Assembly (NCBI RefSeq): GCF_004362825.1
Contig: NZ_SNXZ01000002.1
Coordinates: 1,544,340 to 1,608,339, forward strand
Direction of reading: 5' to 3'
Length of the DNA stretch: 64,000 bases
Origin: Labedaea rhizosphaerae
GTDB taxonomy: Bacteria; Actinomycetota; Actinomycetes; Mycobacteriales; Pseudonocardiaceae
Shown here: one piece after another, positions 36,326 through 44,829 of the stretch
Position numbering within the stretch: the stretch's first letter is position 1
How the letters are laid out: every line of letters starts with the position of its first letter
The notes under the pieces: model-generated
Databases searched by the model: none
What the model was told of the DNA's origin: nothing
Seen by the model: only the letters and a program-made list of their open reading frames with translations
Position numbers and translations under genes: made by a program

Positions 36326-37251
36326 GCCTGGAACTGCTGACGGTCGGGCGGGTCGGGGTGGACCTCTACCCCGAGCAGAGCGGCGTGCCGTTGAGCCGGG
36401 TGGCCACGTTCGCGAAGTCGCTGGGCGGCACCGCGACCAACGTCGCGGTCGCCGCCGCCCGGCTCGGCCGGCGGTCGGCGGTGCTCACCAAGGTCGGCCC
36501 GGACGGCTTCGGCACCTACGTGCGGGAGGCACTGGCCGGGTTCGGCGTCTCCCCCGACCACGTCGGCACGAGCCCGGACCTGCTGACCCCGGTGGTGTTC
36601 TGCGAGCTGAACCCGCCGGAGGACCCGCCCCTGCTGTTCTACCGGCTGCCCACGGCCCCCGACCTGACCCTCACCGAGGACGACGTGCCGTGGGACGTGG
36701 TCGAGTCCGTACCGGTCCTGTGGGTGACCGGCACCGGCGTGAGCGCGGAACCCGCACGGGCGACTCAGCGGGCCATGTTGACGCGCCGGGGCCGCCGCAC
36801 GCACACGGTGCTGGACTTGGACCACCGTCCGATGTTCTGGGCCGACAAGGCCGCCGCACGCGCGGAGTACCGCTGGATGATCGACCACGTGAGCGTGGTG
36901 GTCGGCAACCGAGCGGAGGTCGACGTGGCGGTCGGCACCGCCGAGCCGGAGGCGGCGGCCGAGCGGCTGCTGAACCACGGCGTCGAACTGGCCATCGTGA
37001 AGAAGGGCGGCGACGGCGTGCTGGTGGCCACCACGGACGGCATGTGGACGGTCCCGCCACACCCCATCGAGGTGGTGTGCGGCCTGGGCGCCGGTGACGC
37101 CTTCGGCGGCGCGCTCGTGCATGGGTTGCTGTCGGGTTGGGCGCCCGCCGAGATCGCGCGGTACGCCAACGTGGCCGGGGCTCTGGTGGCCGGACGGCTG
37201 GCCTGTGCCGACGCCATGCCGACTCCGGCGGAGATCGAGGCGCTGCTGTGA
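36322..37251 (+). CDS. iolC: 5-dehydro-2-deoxygluconokinase
   Basis: A 309-residue PfkB-family kinase that phosphorylates 5-dehydro-2-deoxygluconate in the inositol route. The substrate-site text [15 protein letters not shown] and the PfkB motif with catalytic Asp in [12 protein letters not shown] are clear. Also seen is DLDHRPMFW, typical of IolC. GTG start in a GTGA overlap with the ATPase gene. Confidence comes from family plus locus. Confidence 0.85.
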   Translation: MSLELLTVGRVGVDLYPEQSGVPLSRVATFAKSLGGTATNVAVAAARLGRRSAVLTKVGPDGFGTYVREALAGFGVSPDHVGTSPDLLTPVVFCELNPPEDPPLLFYRLPTAPDLTLTEDDVPWDVVESVPVLWVTGTGVSAEPARATQRAMLTRRGRRTHTVLDLDHRPMFWADKAAARAEYRWMIDHVSVVVGNRAEVDVAVGTAEPEAAAERLLNHGVELAIVKKGGDGVLVATTDGMWTVPPHPIEVVCGLGAGDAFGGALVHGLLSGWAPAEIARYANVAGALVAGRLACADAMPTPAEIEALL

Positions 37252-37257
37252 GCCGAG

Positions 37258-37284
37258 TTGTCCACAGGCAGGCAGTTGTCCACA
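37258..37284 (+). promoter_or_regulatory. Two DnaA-box-like TTGTCCACA sites in tandem
   Basis: TTGTCCACA, the consensus DnaA box of streptomycetes, occurs at 37258-37266 and 37276-37284, same orientation, 18 bases apart, in the 118-base gap after iolC. They could link expression to DnaA or sequester it. The gap also holds a 12-codon open frame (37335-37373) that ends on the next start codon. Confidence 0.45.
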
Positions 37285-37369
37285 GATCAGCCTCGGCGGG
37301 GTTTCGGCCGCGAAATCGGCGCCAGACTGGACGCATGAAGCGAAGAGAACAACGCCACCGGGGTCCGCG

Positions 37370-38278
37370 GTGATCAGCGACCAGCCCATGATCTCCGACA
37401 AGGACTGGGCCGACCTGTTGCGCACCAGAGCAACCAGTCCGCGTGCGGTGGCCGAGGCGTACGCGGACCGGCGGCGTCGCCGGGACCTGCTGTCCGACGC
37501 GGGCACGGTTTTCCTCGTCGCCGCGGACCACCCCGCCCGTGGTGCGCTGGCCGTCGGCGAGGATCCGCTCGCCATGGCCGACCGCCGCGACTTGCTCGAC
37601 CGGCTGCTGGTCGCGCTCGCCGACCCGGCCGTGGACGGCGTCCTCGGCACGCCGGACGTCATCGAGGAGCTGCTGCTCCTGGATGCCTTGCACGACAAGG
37701 TGGTCATCGGGTCGATGAACCGCGGCGGGCTCGCGGGCGCCGGCTGGGAGATCGACGACCGGTTCACCGCCTACGACCCGGCGTCGATCAGCGAGTGCCG
37801 TCTCGACGGCGGCAAGATGCTGCTGCGCATCGTCGACGACGACCCCGGCACGGTGGCGACGCTGCAGGCCTGCGCCGAAGCCGTGTCCGAGCTCGCGCGG
37901 CTCGGGCTGCCCGCGATGGTCGAGCCGCTCCCCTACCGCCACGAGCAGGGCAGGCTCGTCCTGTGCGACGACGCCGCCGCCCTGGCCCGCGCGGTGACTG
38001 TGGCCTCAGGGCTCGGCCGGACCTCGGCGTACACGTGGCTGAAGCTGCCCGCGACCACTCCGGAGGTCCTGAACGCGACCACGCTGCCGGTGGTGGTCCT
38101 GGGTGGCCAGCCTTCCGGCGACCCGGCCGCCGACCTTGCCACCTGGGGCGCGGCCCTGGACCACCCCGTGGTGCGCGGGCTCGTCGTCGGCCGCACCCTG
38201 CTGTACCCACCGGACGGCGACGTCGCCGCGACCGTGCGTGCGGCGGGCCAAGTCCTTGGCAAGAGGAGGATCGGGTGA
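37370..38278 (+). CDS. Cgl0159-type (beta/alpha)8 aldolase-like protein
   Basis: A 302-residue protein of the Cgl0159 family, named from the inositol locus of Corynebacterium glutamicum and classed as deoxyribose-phosphate-aldolase/LacD-like. It likely splits 6-phospho-5-dehydro-2-deoxygluconate to DHAP and malonate semialdehyde, in the role of IolJ. Visible are FLVAADHPARG, GVLGTPDVIEELL and the Lys in TWLKLPA that may form the Schiff base. GTG start at 37370. Catalytic role is inferred from context. Confidence 0.75.
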   Translation: MISDQPMISDKDWADLLRTRATSPRAVAEAYADRRRRRDLLSDAGTVFLVAADHPARGALAVGEDPLAMADRRDLLDRLLVALADPAVDGVLGTPDVIEELLLLDALHDKVVIGSMNRGGLAGAGWEIDDRFTAYDPASISECRLDGGKMLLRIVDDDPGTVATLQACAEAVSELARLGLPAMVEPLPYRHEQGRLVLCDDAAALARAVTVASGLGRTSAYTWLKLPATTPEVLNATTLPVVVLGGQPSGDPAADLATWGAALDHPVVRGLVVGRTLLYPPDGDVAATVRAAGQVLGKRRIG

Positions 38279-39159
38279 CCCTGCACCGTCCACACGGGAC
38301 CATCGCCGACGGGGCCGACCCCGTGCGCCTCCGGCCGGCGGACGCGGGCTGGGCGTACACCGGGCTGAGAGTCCTGACGATCGGCGCGCCCCGCACGCTG
38401 CACACCGGCGAGTTCGAGGCGTTCGCACTGCCGCTGCGCGGCGGCTGCGAGGTGACCGTCGACGGCGTGACCTTCACCCTGCGGGGGCGGGACTCGGTGT
38501 TCACCCGGGTCACCGATTTCGCTTACCTGCCAAGGGATGCCGAGGTGACGCTCAGCAGCGAGACCGGCTGCGAACTGGCCCTGCCCATGGCCCGCTGCAC
38601 CCGCAGGCTCGACCCGAAGTACGGCCCGGCCGAGGACGTGCCGGTCGAGGTGCGCGGCTCGGGCAACGCCACCCGCCAGGTGACCAACTTCGGCGTGCCC
38701 GGCGTGTGGGACCACGCCAACAAGCTCAGCGCGTGCGAGCTGATCACCCCGGACGGCAACTGGTCGTCGTACCCGCCGCACAAGCACGACGAGGCCACCG
38801 AGTGCGAGGTGGTCAACGAGGAGATCTACTACTTCCGGATCGCCGGCCGCGACGCCGTGACGCCGTCGCGGGACGGTTTCGGCCTGCACCGCACCTACAC
38901 CGCCGACGGCGAGATCGACGAGGACGTCGCGGTCCGCGACGGGGACGTCTTCCTGATCCCACGCGGGTACCACGGTCCGTGCGTGGCCGCGCCCGGCTAC
39001 CCCATGTACTACCTGAACGTGCTCGCCGGCCCGGCCGACGAGCGGTCGATGGCCTACTGCGACGACCCCGCGCACACCTGGGTCCGCGACAGCTGGGCCG
39101 GCCAGACCCAGGACCCACGCTGTCCGGTCACCTCGGCCCAAGGGAGAGCAGCACAGTGA
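38275..39159 (+). CDS. iolB: 5-deoxy-glucuronate isomerase
   Basis: A 294-residue bicupin that isomerises 5-deoxy-glucuronate to 5-dehydro-2-deoxygluconate. The metal ligands lie in SSYPPHKHDEATECE and in GDVFLIPRGYHGPCVA, as in other IolB proteins. GTG start in a GTGA overlap with the aldolase-like gene, preceded by AAGAGGAGG. Its own stop again overlaps the next gene. Confidence 0.9.
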   Translation: MTLHRPHGTIADGADPVRLRPADAGWAYTGLRVLTIGAPRTLHTGEFEAFALPLRGGCEVTVDGVTFTLRGRDSVFTRVTDFAYLPRDAEVTLSSETGCELALPMARCTRRLDPKYGPAEDVPVEVRGSGNATRQVTNFGVPGVWDHANKLSACELITPDGNWSSYPPHKHDEATECEVVNEEIYYFRIAGRDAVTPSRDGFGLHRTYTADGEIDEDVAVRDGDVFLIPRGYHGPCVAAPGYPMYYLNVLAGPADERSMAYCDDPAHTWVRDSWAGQTQDPRCPVTSAQGRAAQ

Positions 39160-40973
39160 CGGGTATGAGGCTCACCACCGCGCAGGCGCTCGTTCGCTGG
39201 CTGATCGCGCAGCGCACCGAACTGGCCGACGGCACCGAGGCGCCGCTGTTCCCCGCGGTGTGGGCGATCTTCGGGCACGGCAACGTGCTCGGCGTGGGCC
39301 GCGCGCTCGAGGAACAACGCGACCGGATTCCCGTGTGGCGCGGGCAGAACGAGCAGGGCATGGCGCTGGCCGCGGTCGGGTACGCGAAGGCGACCCACCG
39401 GCGTCAGGTCGGCGTGGTCACGTCGTCGATCGGGCCGGGTGCGTTGAACATGGTGACCGCGGCCGGGGTCGCGCACGCCAACCGATTGCCGCTGCTCCTG
39501 CTGCCCGGCGACACGTTCGTCAGCCGCGCGCCGGATCCGGTGCTGCAGCAGGTCGAGCACTTCGACGACCCCGGCAGCTCGGTCAACGACGCGTTCCGCG
39601 CCGTCTCGCGCTACTTCGACCGGATCACCCGGCCCGAGCAGCTGATCAACACCCTCCCCCAGGTTGCGCGCGTGCTCACCGACCCGGCCGACTGCGGGCC
39701 GGTGGTGCTCGCGTTGCCGCAGGACGTGCAAGCCGAGTCCTTCGAGTTCCCCGAGGCGTTGTTCGAGACGGTCGTGCACCGGCCGTTGCGCCCGCGCCCG
39801 GACAAGACCGCGCTGGCGGCCGCCGCCGAGCTGATCGACGAGGCCACCCGGCCGCTGCTGGTGCTGGGTGGCGGCGTGCGCTACTCCGGCGCGACGGCCG
39901 AGGCGGTGCGGTTCGCCGAGGCGCACGGCATCCCGATCACCGAGACGACCGCGGGCCGCACGCTCGTGCCGCACACGCACGCGTTGCACGCCGGGCCACT
40001 GGGCGTCACCGGCTCGGCGTCGGCGAACGCGCTGGCCGCCGAGGCCGACGTGGTGATCGCGGTCGGCACCCGGCTGCAGGACTTCACCACGGCGTCGTGG
40101 ACGGTGTTCAACCCGGGCGTGCGGCTGGTCACGATCAACACGGCGCGGTTCGACGCCGTGAAGCACGGCGCGCTCGCGGTGGTCGGCGACGTCAAGGCCG
40201 TGCTGTCCGAACTGGACTGCGCGCCACGCGTGGCGACCGGCTGGACGTCCTGGGCGGCCGCGGAACGGGCCAAGTGGGACGCGCACATCACCTCGCTGCG
40301 CGCACCGGGCGACGGGTTGCCGACGTACGCGCAGGTGGTCGGGGTGGTGAACGACCTCTCCGGGCCGGACGACTACGTGATGACCGCGTCCGGCGGGCTG
40401 CCGGGCGAGCTGATCGGCGGCTGGCGGGGCACCGGCGAGTCCACAATGGACGTCGAGTACGGCTTCTCCTGCATGGGGTACGAGCTCGCCGGGGCCTGGG
40501 GTGCGGCCATGGCCCGGCCGGCCGGCGTGGTCACCACGCTGCTCGGCGACGGCTCGTACCTGATGCTCAACGCCGAGCTGTACTCCGCCGCGTTCGCCGG
40601 GCACGGGTTCGTGGCCGTGGTGTGCGACAACGGCGGCTACGCGGTGATCGACCGGCTGCAGCGCGGCCAGGGCGGCGCGCCCTACAACAACATGTACGAC
40701 GACTGCCGCACCGGCCTCGACGAGCCGCCGAAGGTCGACTTCGCGGCGCACGCGGCCGCGCAGGGCTGCGCGACGTTCACCGCCGACACGCTCGACGACC
40801 TGCGCGGCGCCTACGCCAAGGCACGCGAAGCCGCGGCGACGCGACCGGCCGTGGTCGTGATCAAGACGCACCCCTCGTCGTGGACCGAGGCCGGCGCGTG
40901 GTGGGAGGTCGGGGTGCCGGAGGTTCCCGTCGAGAAGGCACGGCAGGTGCGTTATCTGCGCAATGATGCTTGA
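39156..40973 (+). CDS. iolD: 3D-(3,5/4)-trihydroxycyclohexane-1,2-dione hydrolase
   Basis: A 605-residue ThDP-dependent enzyme that opens the inositol-derived ring to 5-deoxy-glucuronate. The N-terminal catalytic Glu region is WRGQNEQGMA, the middle domain binds the cofactor adenine region, and the C-terminal ThDP/Mg motif starts at LLGDGSYLML with GGYAVIDRLQ. GTG 39156 overlaps the iolB stop; an ATG three codons later is possible. It ends the operon; iolA (methylmalonate semialdehyde dehydrogenase) is not found beside it. Confidence 0.9.
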   Translation: MTGMRLTTAQALVRWLIAQRTELADGTEAPLFPAVWAIFGHGNVLGVGRALEEQRDRIPVWRGQNEQGMALAAVGYAKATHRRQVGVVTSSIGPGALNMVTAAGVAHANRLPLLLLPGDTFVSRAPDPVLQQVEHFDDPGSSVNDAFRAVSRYFDRITRPEQLINTLPQVARVLTDPADCGPVVLALPQDVQAESFEFPEALFETVVHRPLRPRPDKTALAAAAELIDEATRPLLVLGGGVRYSGATAEAVRFAEAHGIPITETTAGRTLVPHTHALHAGPLGVTGSASANALAAEADVVIAVGTRLQDFTTASWTVFNPGVRLVTINTARFDAVKHGALAVVGDVKAVLSELDCAPRVATGWTSWAAAERAKWDAHITSLRAPGDGLPTYAQVVGVVNDLSGPDDYVMTASGGLPGELIGGWRGTGESTMDVEYGFSCMGYELAGAWGAAMARPAGVVTTLLGDGSYLMLNAELYSAAFAGHGFVAVVCDNGGYAVIDRLQRGQGGAPYNNMYDDCRTGLDEPPKVDFAAHAAAQGCATFTADTLDDLRGAYAKAREAAATRPAVVVIKTHPSSWTEAGAWWEVGVPEVPVEKARQVRYLRNDA

Positions 40974-41022
40974 AACTGGGCTGAATCAATCAACAGTTGA
41001 CTTCCGCGCTCGGGCTCGCCAG

Positions 41023-41038
41023 AGTGGTTCAGACCACG
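41023..41038. promoter_or_regulatory. DasR-like operator (dre) before GH20 gene
   Basis: AGTGGTTCAGACCACG matches the dre consensus ACTGGTCTAGACCAGT at 11 of 16 positions, including both TGGT and GACCA halves. It lies 25 bases before the start of a beta-N-acetylhexosaminidase gene, the class of gene DasR controls in streptomycetes. GlcNAc-dependent control is therefore likely. Confidence 0.6.
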
Positions 41039-41063
41039 TCCGGTGGAGCAAGGGAGTGCTGCG

Positions 41064-42971
41064 ATGCGTCTGCGCGCCTGTCTGTCCGTTGCCGCCATGG
41101 TGCTCGCACCGTTGGCCGTGCTGACCCCGCACGCGGGCGCGGACCCGGTCAACGCCGCACCCGCGACCGTTCCCGCCTTGCAGCAGTGGGCCGGCGGCAC
41201 GGGTGAGTACCACTTCTCGGCCACCACCCGGGTCGTCACCGATCCGCGCGATGGGCAGGCGCTCGCGAACGCCAGCGCCGTGCTCACCGACGACCTCGCC
41301 GCGCTAACCGGCAACCGCGTCAAGCACCGGCTGGGCGCCACCGCGTCGGTCCAGGCCGGCGACATCTTCCTGACCCGGCACGGCGCCGACCCCGCGCTGG
41401 GCACCGAGGGCTACACGCTGTCGATCACCGACCGGATCACGATCACCGCGACCACCGACGCGGGCGCCTTCTACGGCACCCGGACGGTCCTGCAGTTGCT
41501 GCACCAGGCCACGTCGATCCCACGCGGCACGGCACGCGACTGGCCGGTCAAGGCCGAGCGCGGCCTGATGATCGACGACGGCCGCAAGTTCTTCACCGCG
41601 GCCTGGCTGCGTGACCACGTCAAGGAACTGGCCTACCTCAAGCTGAACTACCTGCACCTGCACCTCTCGGACAACCTCGGGTTCCGCATCGAGAGCGACA
41701 AGCACCCGGAGTACGTGTCGCCGCAGCACCTGACCAAGCAGGAGGTCCGCGACCTGATCGCGCTCGCCGCGCGCTACCACGTCACGGTGGTGCCCGAGTT
41801 CGACGCGCCCGGCCACATGGACACCGTGCTGGCCCAGCACCCGGACCTGAAGCTGGTGTCCGCCAGTGGAACCGTGAACAACGGCTTCATCGACCTGTCG
41901 AAGCCGGGCGCATACACGCTGCTCAAGGACATCTACGACGAGTACCTGCCGCTGTTCCCCGGCCCGTACTTCCACATCGGCGCCGACGAGTACGTCACCA
42001 ACTACGCGGCCTACCCGCAGCTGCTCGACTACGCCCGCGCCCACTACGGTCCCAACGCGACGGCCAAGGACACCTTCTACGGCTTCGTCAACTGGGCCAA
42101 CGGGATCGTGCGTGCGGCGGGCAAGACCACGCGCATGTGGAACGACGGCATCAAGGCCGGCGACGGCACCCTGGCGCCGGACCGCAACATCGTCGTGGAG
42201 TTCTGGTACAACTACAGCCTTTCCCCGCAGGCGCTCATCGACCGCGGGTACCGGATCGCCAACGACAGTTGGGATCCGACGTACTACGTGCTCGGCGGCG
42301 GCCGCATCAACGTCACGTGGGGCTACGAGACCTGGCAGCGCGATCTGTTCCAGGGCAACCAAACCATCACGGATGCGGGCGCCAACCTCGGTTCGGTGAT
42401 CCACGTCTGGTGCGACAACCCCAACGCGCAGACGCAGGAGCAGGTGGCCGCCGGGATCCGCGACCCGCTGCGGATGCTCACCCAGCAGGTGTGGGGCTCG
42501 CCGAAACCGGTCGCGACCTACGCCGAGTTCAGCGGCCTCATCGGCCGGGTCGGGCACAACCCCGCGTGGCCGGTGACCGCGCCCGCCGGCGACCTCGCCT
42601 ACAACCGGCCGGTCACCGCGTCGAGCATCGAGACCGCCGACTTCCCCGCGTGGAACGCCACCGACGGCGACCCCGCGACCCGTTGGTCCAGCGGCTACAC
42701 CGACACCGAGTGGCTCACCGTCGACCTCGGCCGCACCGAGCACATCAGCCGGGTGGTGCTGCGCTGGGAGGCCGCGTACGGCACGGCCTACCGCATCGAG
42801 ACCTCGGCCGACGGCGTGACGTGGACCCCCATCTACCAGACGTCGACCAGCGATGGTGGCACCGACGACCTCACCGGTCTGGACGGCACCGGCCGCTACG
42901 TGCGCATGCAGGGCGTGGACCGGGCGACGACGTGGGGGTTCTCCTTGTACGAATTCGAGGTGTACCGCTAG
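41064..42971 (+). CDS. Secreted GH20 beta-N-acetylhexosaminidase with discoidin domain
   Basis: A 635-residue exported enzyme that removes terminal GlcNAc from chitin fragments or glycans. Signal peptide 1-31; GH20b domain to about 150; catalytic barrel about 155-490 with the Asp-Glu pair in FHIGADEYV (Asp308, Glu309) and substrate residues in LSDNLGFRIES; F5/8C binding domain about 510-635. AAGGGAG lies seven bases before the ATG at 41064. The discoidin domain is similar in layout to that of the glycosidase at 1614-3341 (both end SLYEF-VYR). Confidence 0.9.
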   Translation: MRLRACLSVAAMVLAPLAVLTPHAGADPVNAAPATVPALQQWAGGTGEYHFSATTRVVTDPRDGQALANASAVLTDDLAALTGNRVKHRLGATASVQAGDIFLTRHGADPALGTEGYTLSITDRITITATTDAGAFYGTRTVLQLLHQATSIPRGTARDWPVKAERGLMIDDGRKFFTAAWLRDHVKELAYLKLNYLHLHLSDNLGFRIESDKHPEYVSPQHLTKQEVRDLIALAARYHVTVVPEFDAPGHMDTVLAQHPDLKLVSASGTVNNGFIDLSKPGAYTLLKDIYDEYLPLFPGPYFHIGADEYVTNYAAYPQLLDYARAHYGPNATAKDTFYGFVNWANGIVRAAGKTTRMWNDGIKAGDGTLAPDRNIVVEFWYNYSLSPQALIDRGYRIANDSWDPTYYVLGGGRINVTWGYETWQRDLFQGNQTITDAGANLGSVIHVWCDNPNAQTQEQVAAGIRDPLRMLTQQVWGSPKPVATYAEFSGLIGRVGHNPAWPVTAPAGDLAYNRPVTASSIETADFPAWNATDGDPATRWSSGYTDTEWLTVDLGRTEHISRVVLRWEAAYGTAYRIETSADGVTWTPIYQTSTSDGGTDDLTGLDGTGRYVRMQGVDRATTWGFSLYEFEVYR

Positions 42972-42989
42972 TCCGTTTGTCGTCAACAC

Positions 42990-43020
42990 ATTGCCTCTGT
43001 ACAACGTTAGGCAATAACGT
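42990..43020 (+). promoter_or_regulatory. Promoter with ATTGCCT/AGGCAAT inverted repeat
   Basis: TTGCCT (42991-42996) and TAACGT (43015-43020) are 18 bases apart and eight bases before the ATG, so the mRNA is near-leaderless. A perfect 7-base inverted repeat (42990-42996 with 43009-43015) spans the promoter and may be an operator. Confidence 0.5.
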
Positions 43021-43028
43021 ATCCGGCC

Positions 43029-44225
43029 ATGAAGCGTCGTGCGATCGTCGCCATCACTGCCGCCGCCGCGTTGGGTCTGGGGGTGCTCGCCACCTCCGCG
43101 TCGGCGGCGCCGACGCCCGCCCTGTCCGCCGCGCCGACCAACCTGCCCACCAGCCAGTTCACCCTGAGCGCGAACTACCACCAGTTCGACACGATCAACG
43201 CGGCCCTGATCTCCAGGGTCGGCACCGCACCGGTGCACACGGTCATGGACAACGCCAACCACGACCGCACCGCGCTGGGCTCGGTGTCGGTGAACGGCCT
43301 GTCCGGCGGGTTCCAGTTCGACAGCGGTGACAACGGCGACTGCACGAACTACCCGCAGGGCATCACGACCACCCGCGACGCCGTGGGCACCACGAACAGC
43401 GGCACCTACGACGGCCACCAACTGGTCGTGGTGAGCTGGTACACCAAGGACGGCTGCGACGGCGCGACCACCCGCAGCCGGATCACCATGGTCGACTGGG
43501 ACGCGACCTACCCGAACAAGTACCGCAAGGTGCTGCTCGTCCAGCCGACCGGCGACGCCACCAACCCCGACTTCAAGGACATCCCGATCCACGCGGGCGG
43601 CGTCTCCTGGTACGGCGACTACCTCTACGTCGCCGACACCGGGCACGGCATGCGCGTGTTCGACATGCGCAAGATCCTCAAGACCAACACCGGCGGGACC
43701 GCCGACCAGATCGGCCACCAGACCGGCAACACCTACTACGCGCACAACTACGCGTACGTGCTGCCGCAGATCGGCACCATCACGTCGAACACCACGTCGG
43801 GCACGGCGCTGGCGTGGTCGTCGATCTCACTGGACCGCGTGAGCAAGTCGATCGTCATGGTCGAGTACACGTGCCAGTCGTGCAGCGACTACCCGAAGCG
43901 CGCACCCCGCGCGATCCGCTACCCGTTCGGCACCGGCGGGATCTTCGCCGCGTCGACCACGTCGTCGCAGGCACTCCAGCTGCCCTGGTACAACCTGAAC
44001 GGCGTCGCCTCGCACAACGGCCGCTGGTGGTTCAACTCGTCCGGGCAGAAGCAGCTGTACTACTGGACGCCCACCGCCGGCTCGCACACGTACTCCTGGA
44101 TCGGCGGCGGCGAAAGCATGTCGTACTGGGAGGACGCCACGCAGGCCGATCTGCTGTGGACGCTGCAGGAGACCAAGGGCAACCGCAACGTGTTCGCCTT
44201 CACCCAGGCCAGCTACGACGGCTGA
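43029..44225 (+). CDS. Secreted protein of unknown function
   Basis: A 398-residue exported protein. Signal peptide 1-27 (TSASA|AP). The mature part is rich in Thr, Tyr, Trp and Gly with propeller-like stretches such as GGVSWYGDYLYVADTGHGMRV and NGVASHNGRWWFNSSG. A CQSC pair and two further Cys could form disulfides. It looks like a beta-propeller of about six blades, but I recognise no named family. There is no ribosome site; see the promoter just upstream. It follows the hexosaminidase by 57 bases and might act on the same polymers. Confidence 0.65.
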   Translation: MKRRAIVAITAAAALGLGVLATSASAAPTPALSAAPTNLPTSQFTLSANYHQFDTINAALISRVGTAPVHTVMDNANHDRTALGSVSVNGLSGGFQFDSGDNGDCTNYPQGITTTRDAVGTTNSGTYDGHQLVVVSWYTKDGCDGATTRSRITMVDWDATYPNKYRKVLLVQPTGDATNPDFKDIPIHAGGVSWYGDYLYVADTGHGMRVFDMRKILKTNTGGTADQIGHQTGNTYYAHNYAYVLPQIGTITSNTTSGTALAWSSISLDRVSKSIVMVEYTCQSCSDYPKRAPRAIRYPFGTGGIFAASTTSSQALQLPWYNLNGVASHNGRWWFNSSGQKQLYYWTPTAGSHTYSWIGGGESMSYWEDATQADLLWTLQETKGNRNVFAFTQASYDG

Positions 44226-44237
44226 GGTCCTGCGGTA

Positions 44238-44399
44238 CCGGCACCCGCGACCCTGGCTACGCGTCGGCCGCGGACGGCTCGGGTCGGCCCCAGATCCTGC
44301 TCACCAACGCCAGCTCCCCGTCCCCGCCAAAGCCCTGAATGTCGCATTCGGGACGCTGACCGCCCCGAATGGGCCATTCAGGGCGGTCGCGGGTGCCGG
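44238..44399. repeat. 15-bp inverted repeat enclosing the REP-like palindrome
   Basis: CCGGCACCCGCGACC (44238-44252) is exactly inverted at 44385-44399, with 132 bases between. The arms flank the element at 44333-44383 and lie between two convergent genes, so they may be termini of a small mobile unit or a long-range hairpin. No gene is seen in 44226-44400. Confidence 0.5.
44333..44383. repeat. REP-like palindrome with CCTGAATG/CATTCGGG arms
   Basis: Twenty bases at 44333-44352 pair with 44364-44383 at 18 positions around an 11-base loop. Palindromes built of CCTGAATG...CATTCGGG are, as I recall, common intergenic repeats in Amycolatopsis-like genomes. It sits between convergent genes and can also act as a terminator. 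Confidence 0.65.
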
Positions 44400-44400
44400 C

Positions 44401-44781
44401 TCAGGGCCGGGGTCGTCCGCTGTCGTCGTAGTCGCGGCGGGCCTGGTCGACCTTGTCGAGGTTGACCGACCAGTTCGCCAGAGCGGCGAACAGGGGCGCG
44501 AGGCTGCGGCCCAGTTCGCTGATCTCGTACTCCACCCGAGGCGGGACCTCCGCGTGGTAGGTGCGCACGACCAGCCCGTCGCGCTCGAGCTGCCGCAGCC
44601 GCTGGGTCAGCACCTTCGGGGTGATCGTGGTGATGCGCCGCTCCAGTTCCCCGAACCGCTGGCGCCCGAACTCGTTGAGCGTCCACAGGATCGGCGTCGT
44701 CCACCGGCTGAACACGATGTCGACCACCGGGGCGATCGGGCACGCCTGCTCCGGAGCTGTGGTCTTGGCCACGTCACCCAT
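44401..44781 (-). CDS. HxlR-family winged-helix regulator
   Basis: A 126-residue single-domain MarR-like regulator of the HxlR/DUF24 family. The typical opening PEQACPIAPVVDIVFSRWT carries the conserved Cys, which in this family senses electrophiles or oxidants. The wing region is ITTITPKVLTQRLRQLERDGLV. It is divergent from an NmrA-like oxidoreductase gene, the standard arrangement, with TAGGTACCTA between them as the likely operator. Confidence 0.88.
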   Translation of the reverse strand: MGDVAKTTAPEQACPIAPVVDIVFSRWTTPILWTLNEFGRQRFGELERRITTITPKVLTQRLRQLERDGLVVRTYHAEVPPRVEYEISELGRSLAPLFAALANWSVNLDKVDQARRDYDDSGRPRP

Positions 44782-44791
44782 TACTTTCCTC

Positions 44792-44801
44792 TAGGTACCT
44801 A
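44792..44801. promoter_or_regulatory. HxlR operator
   Basis: Perfect palindrome TAGGTACCTA in the 48-base divergent gap. It covers the -35 (44794-44799) expected from TACCGT (44817-44822), the -10 of the NmrA-like gene, so binding would repress it. Sites with a GTAC core are usual for this regulator family. Confidence 0.6.
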
Positions 44802-44829
44802 CTACCCCGCCGACAGTACCGTGGCGACC

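Noticed and set aside
37335..37373. 12-codon open frame ending on the Cgl0159-type gene start
   Set aside because: No ribosome site and no recognisable leader features; noted within the DnaA-box entry only.
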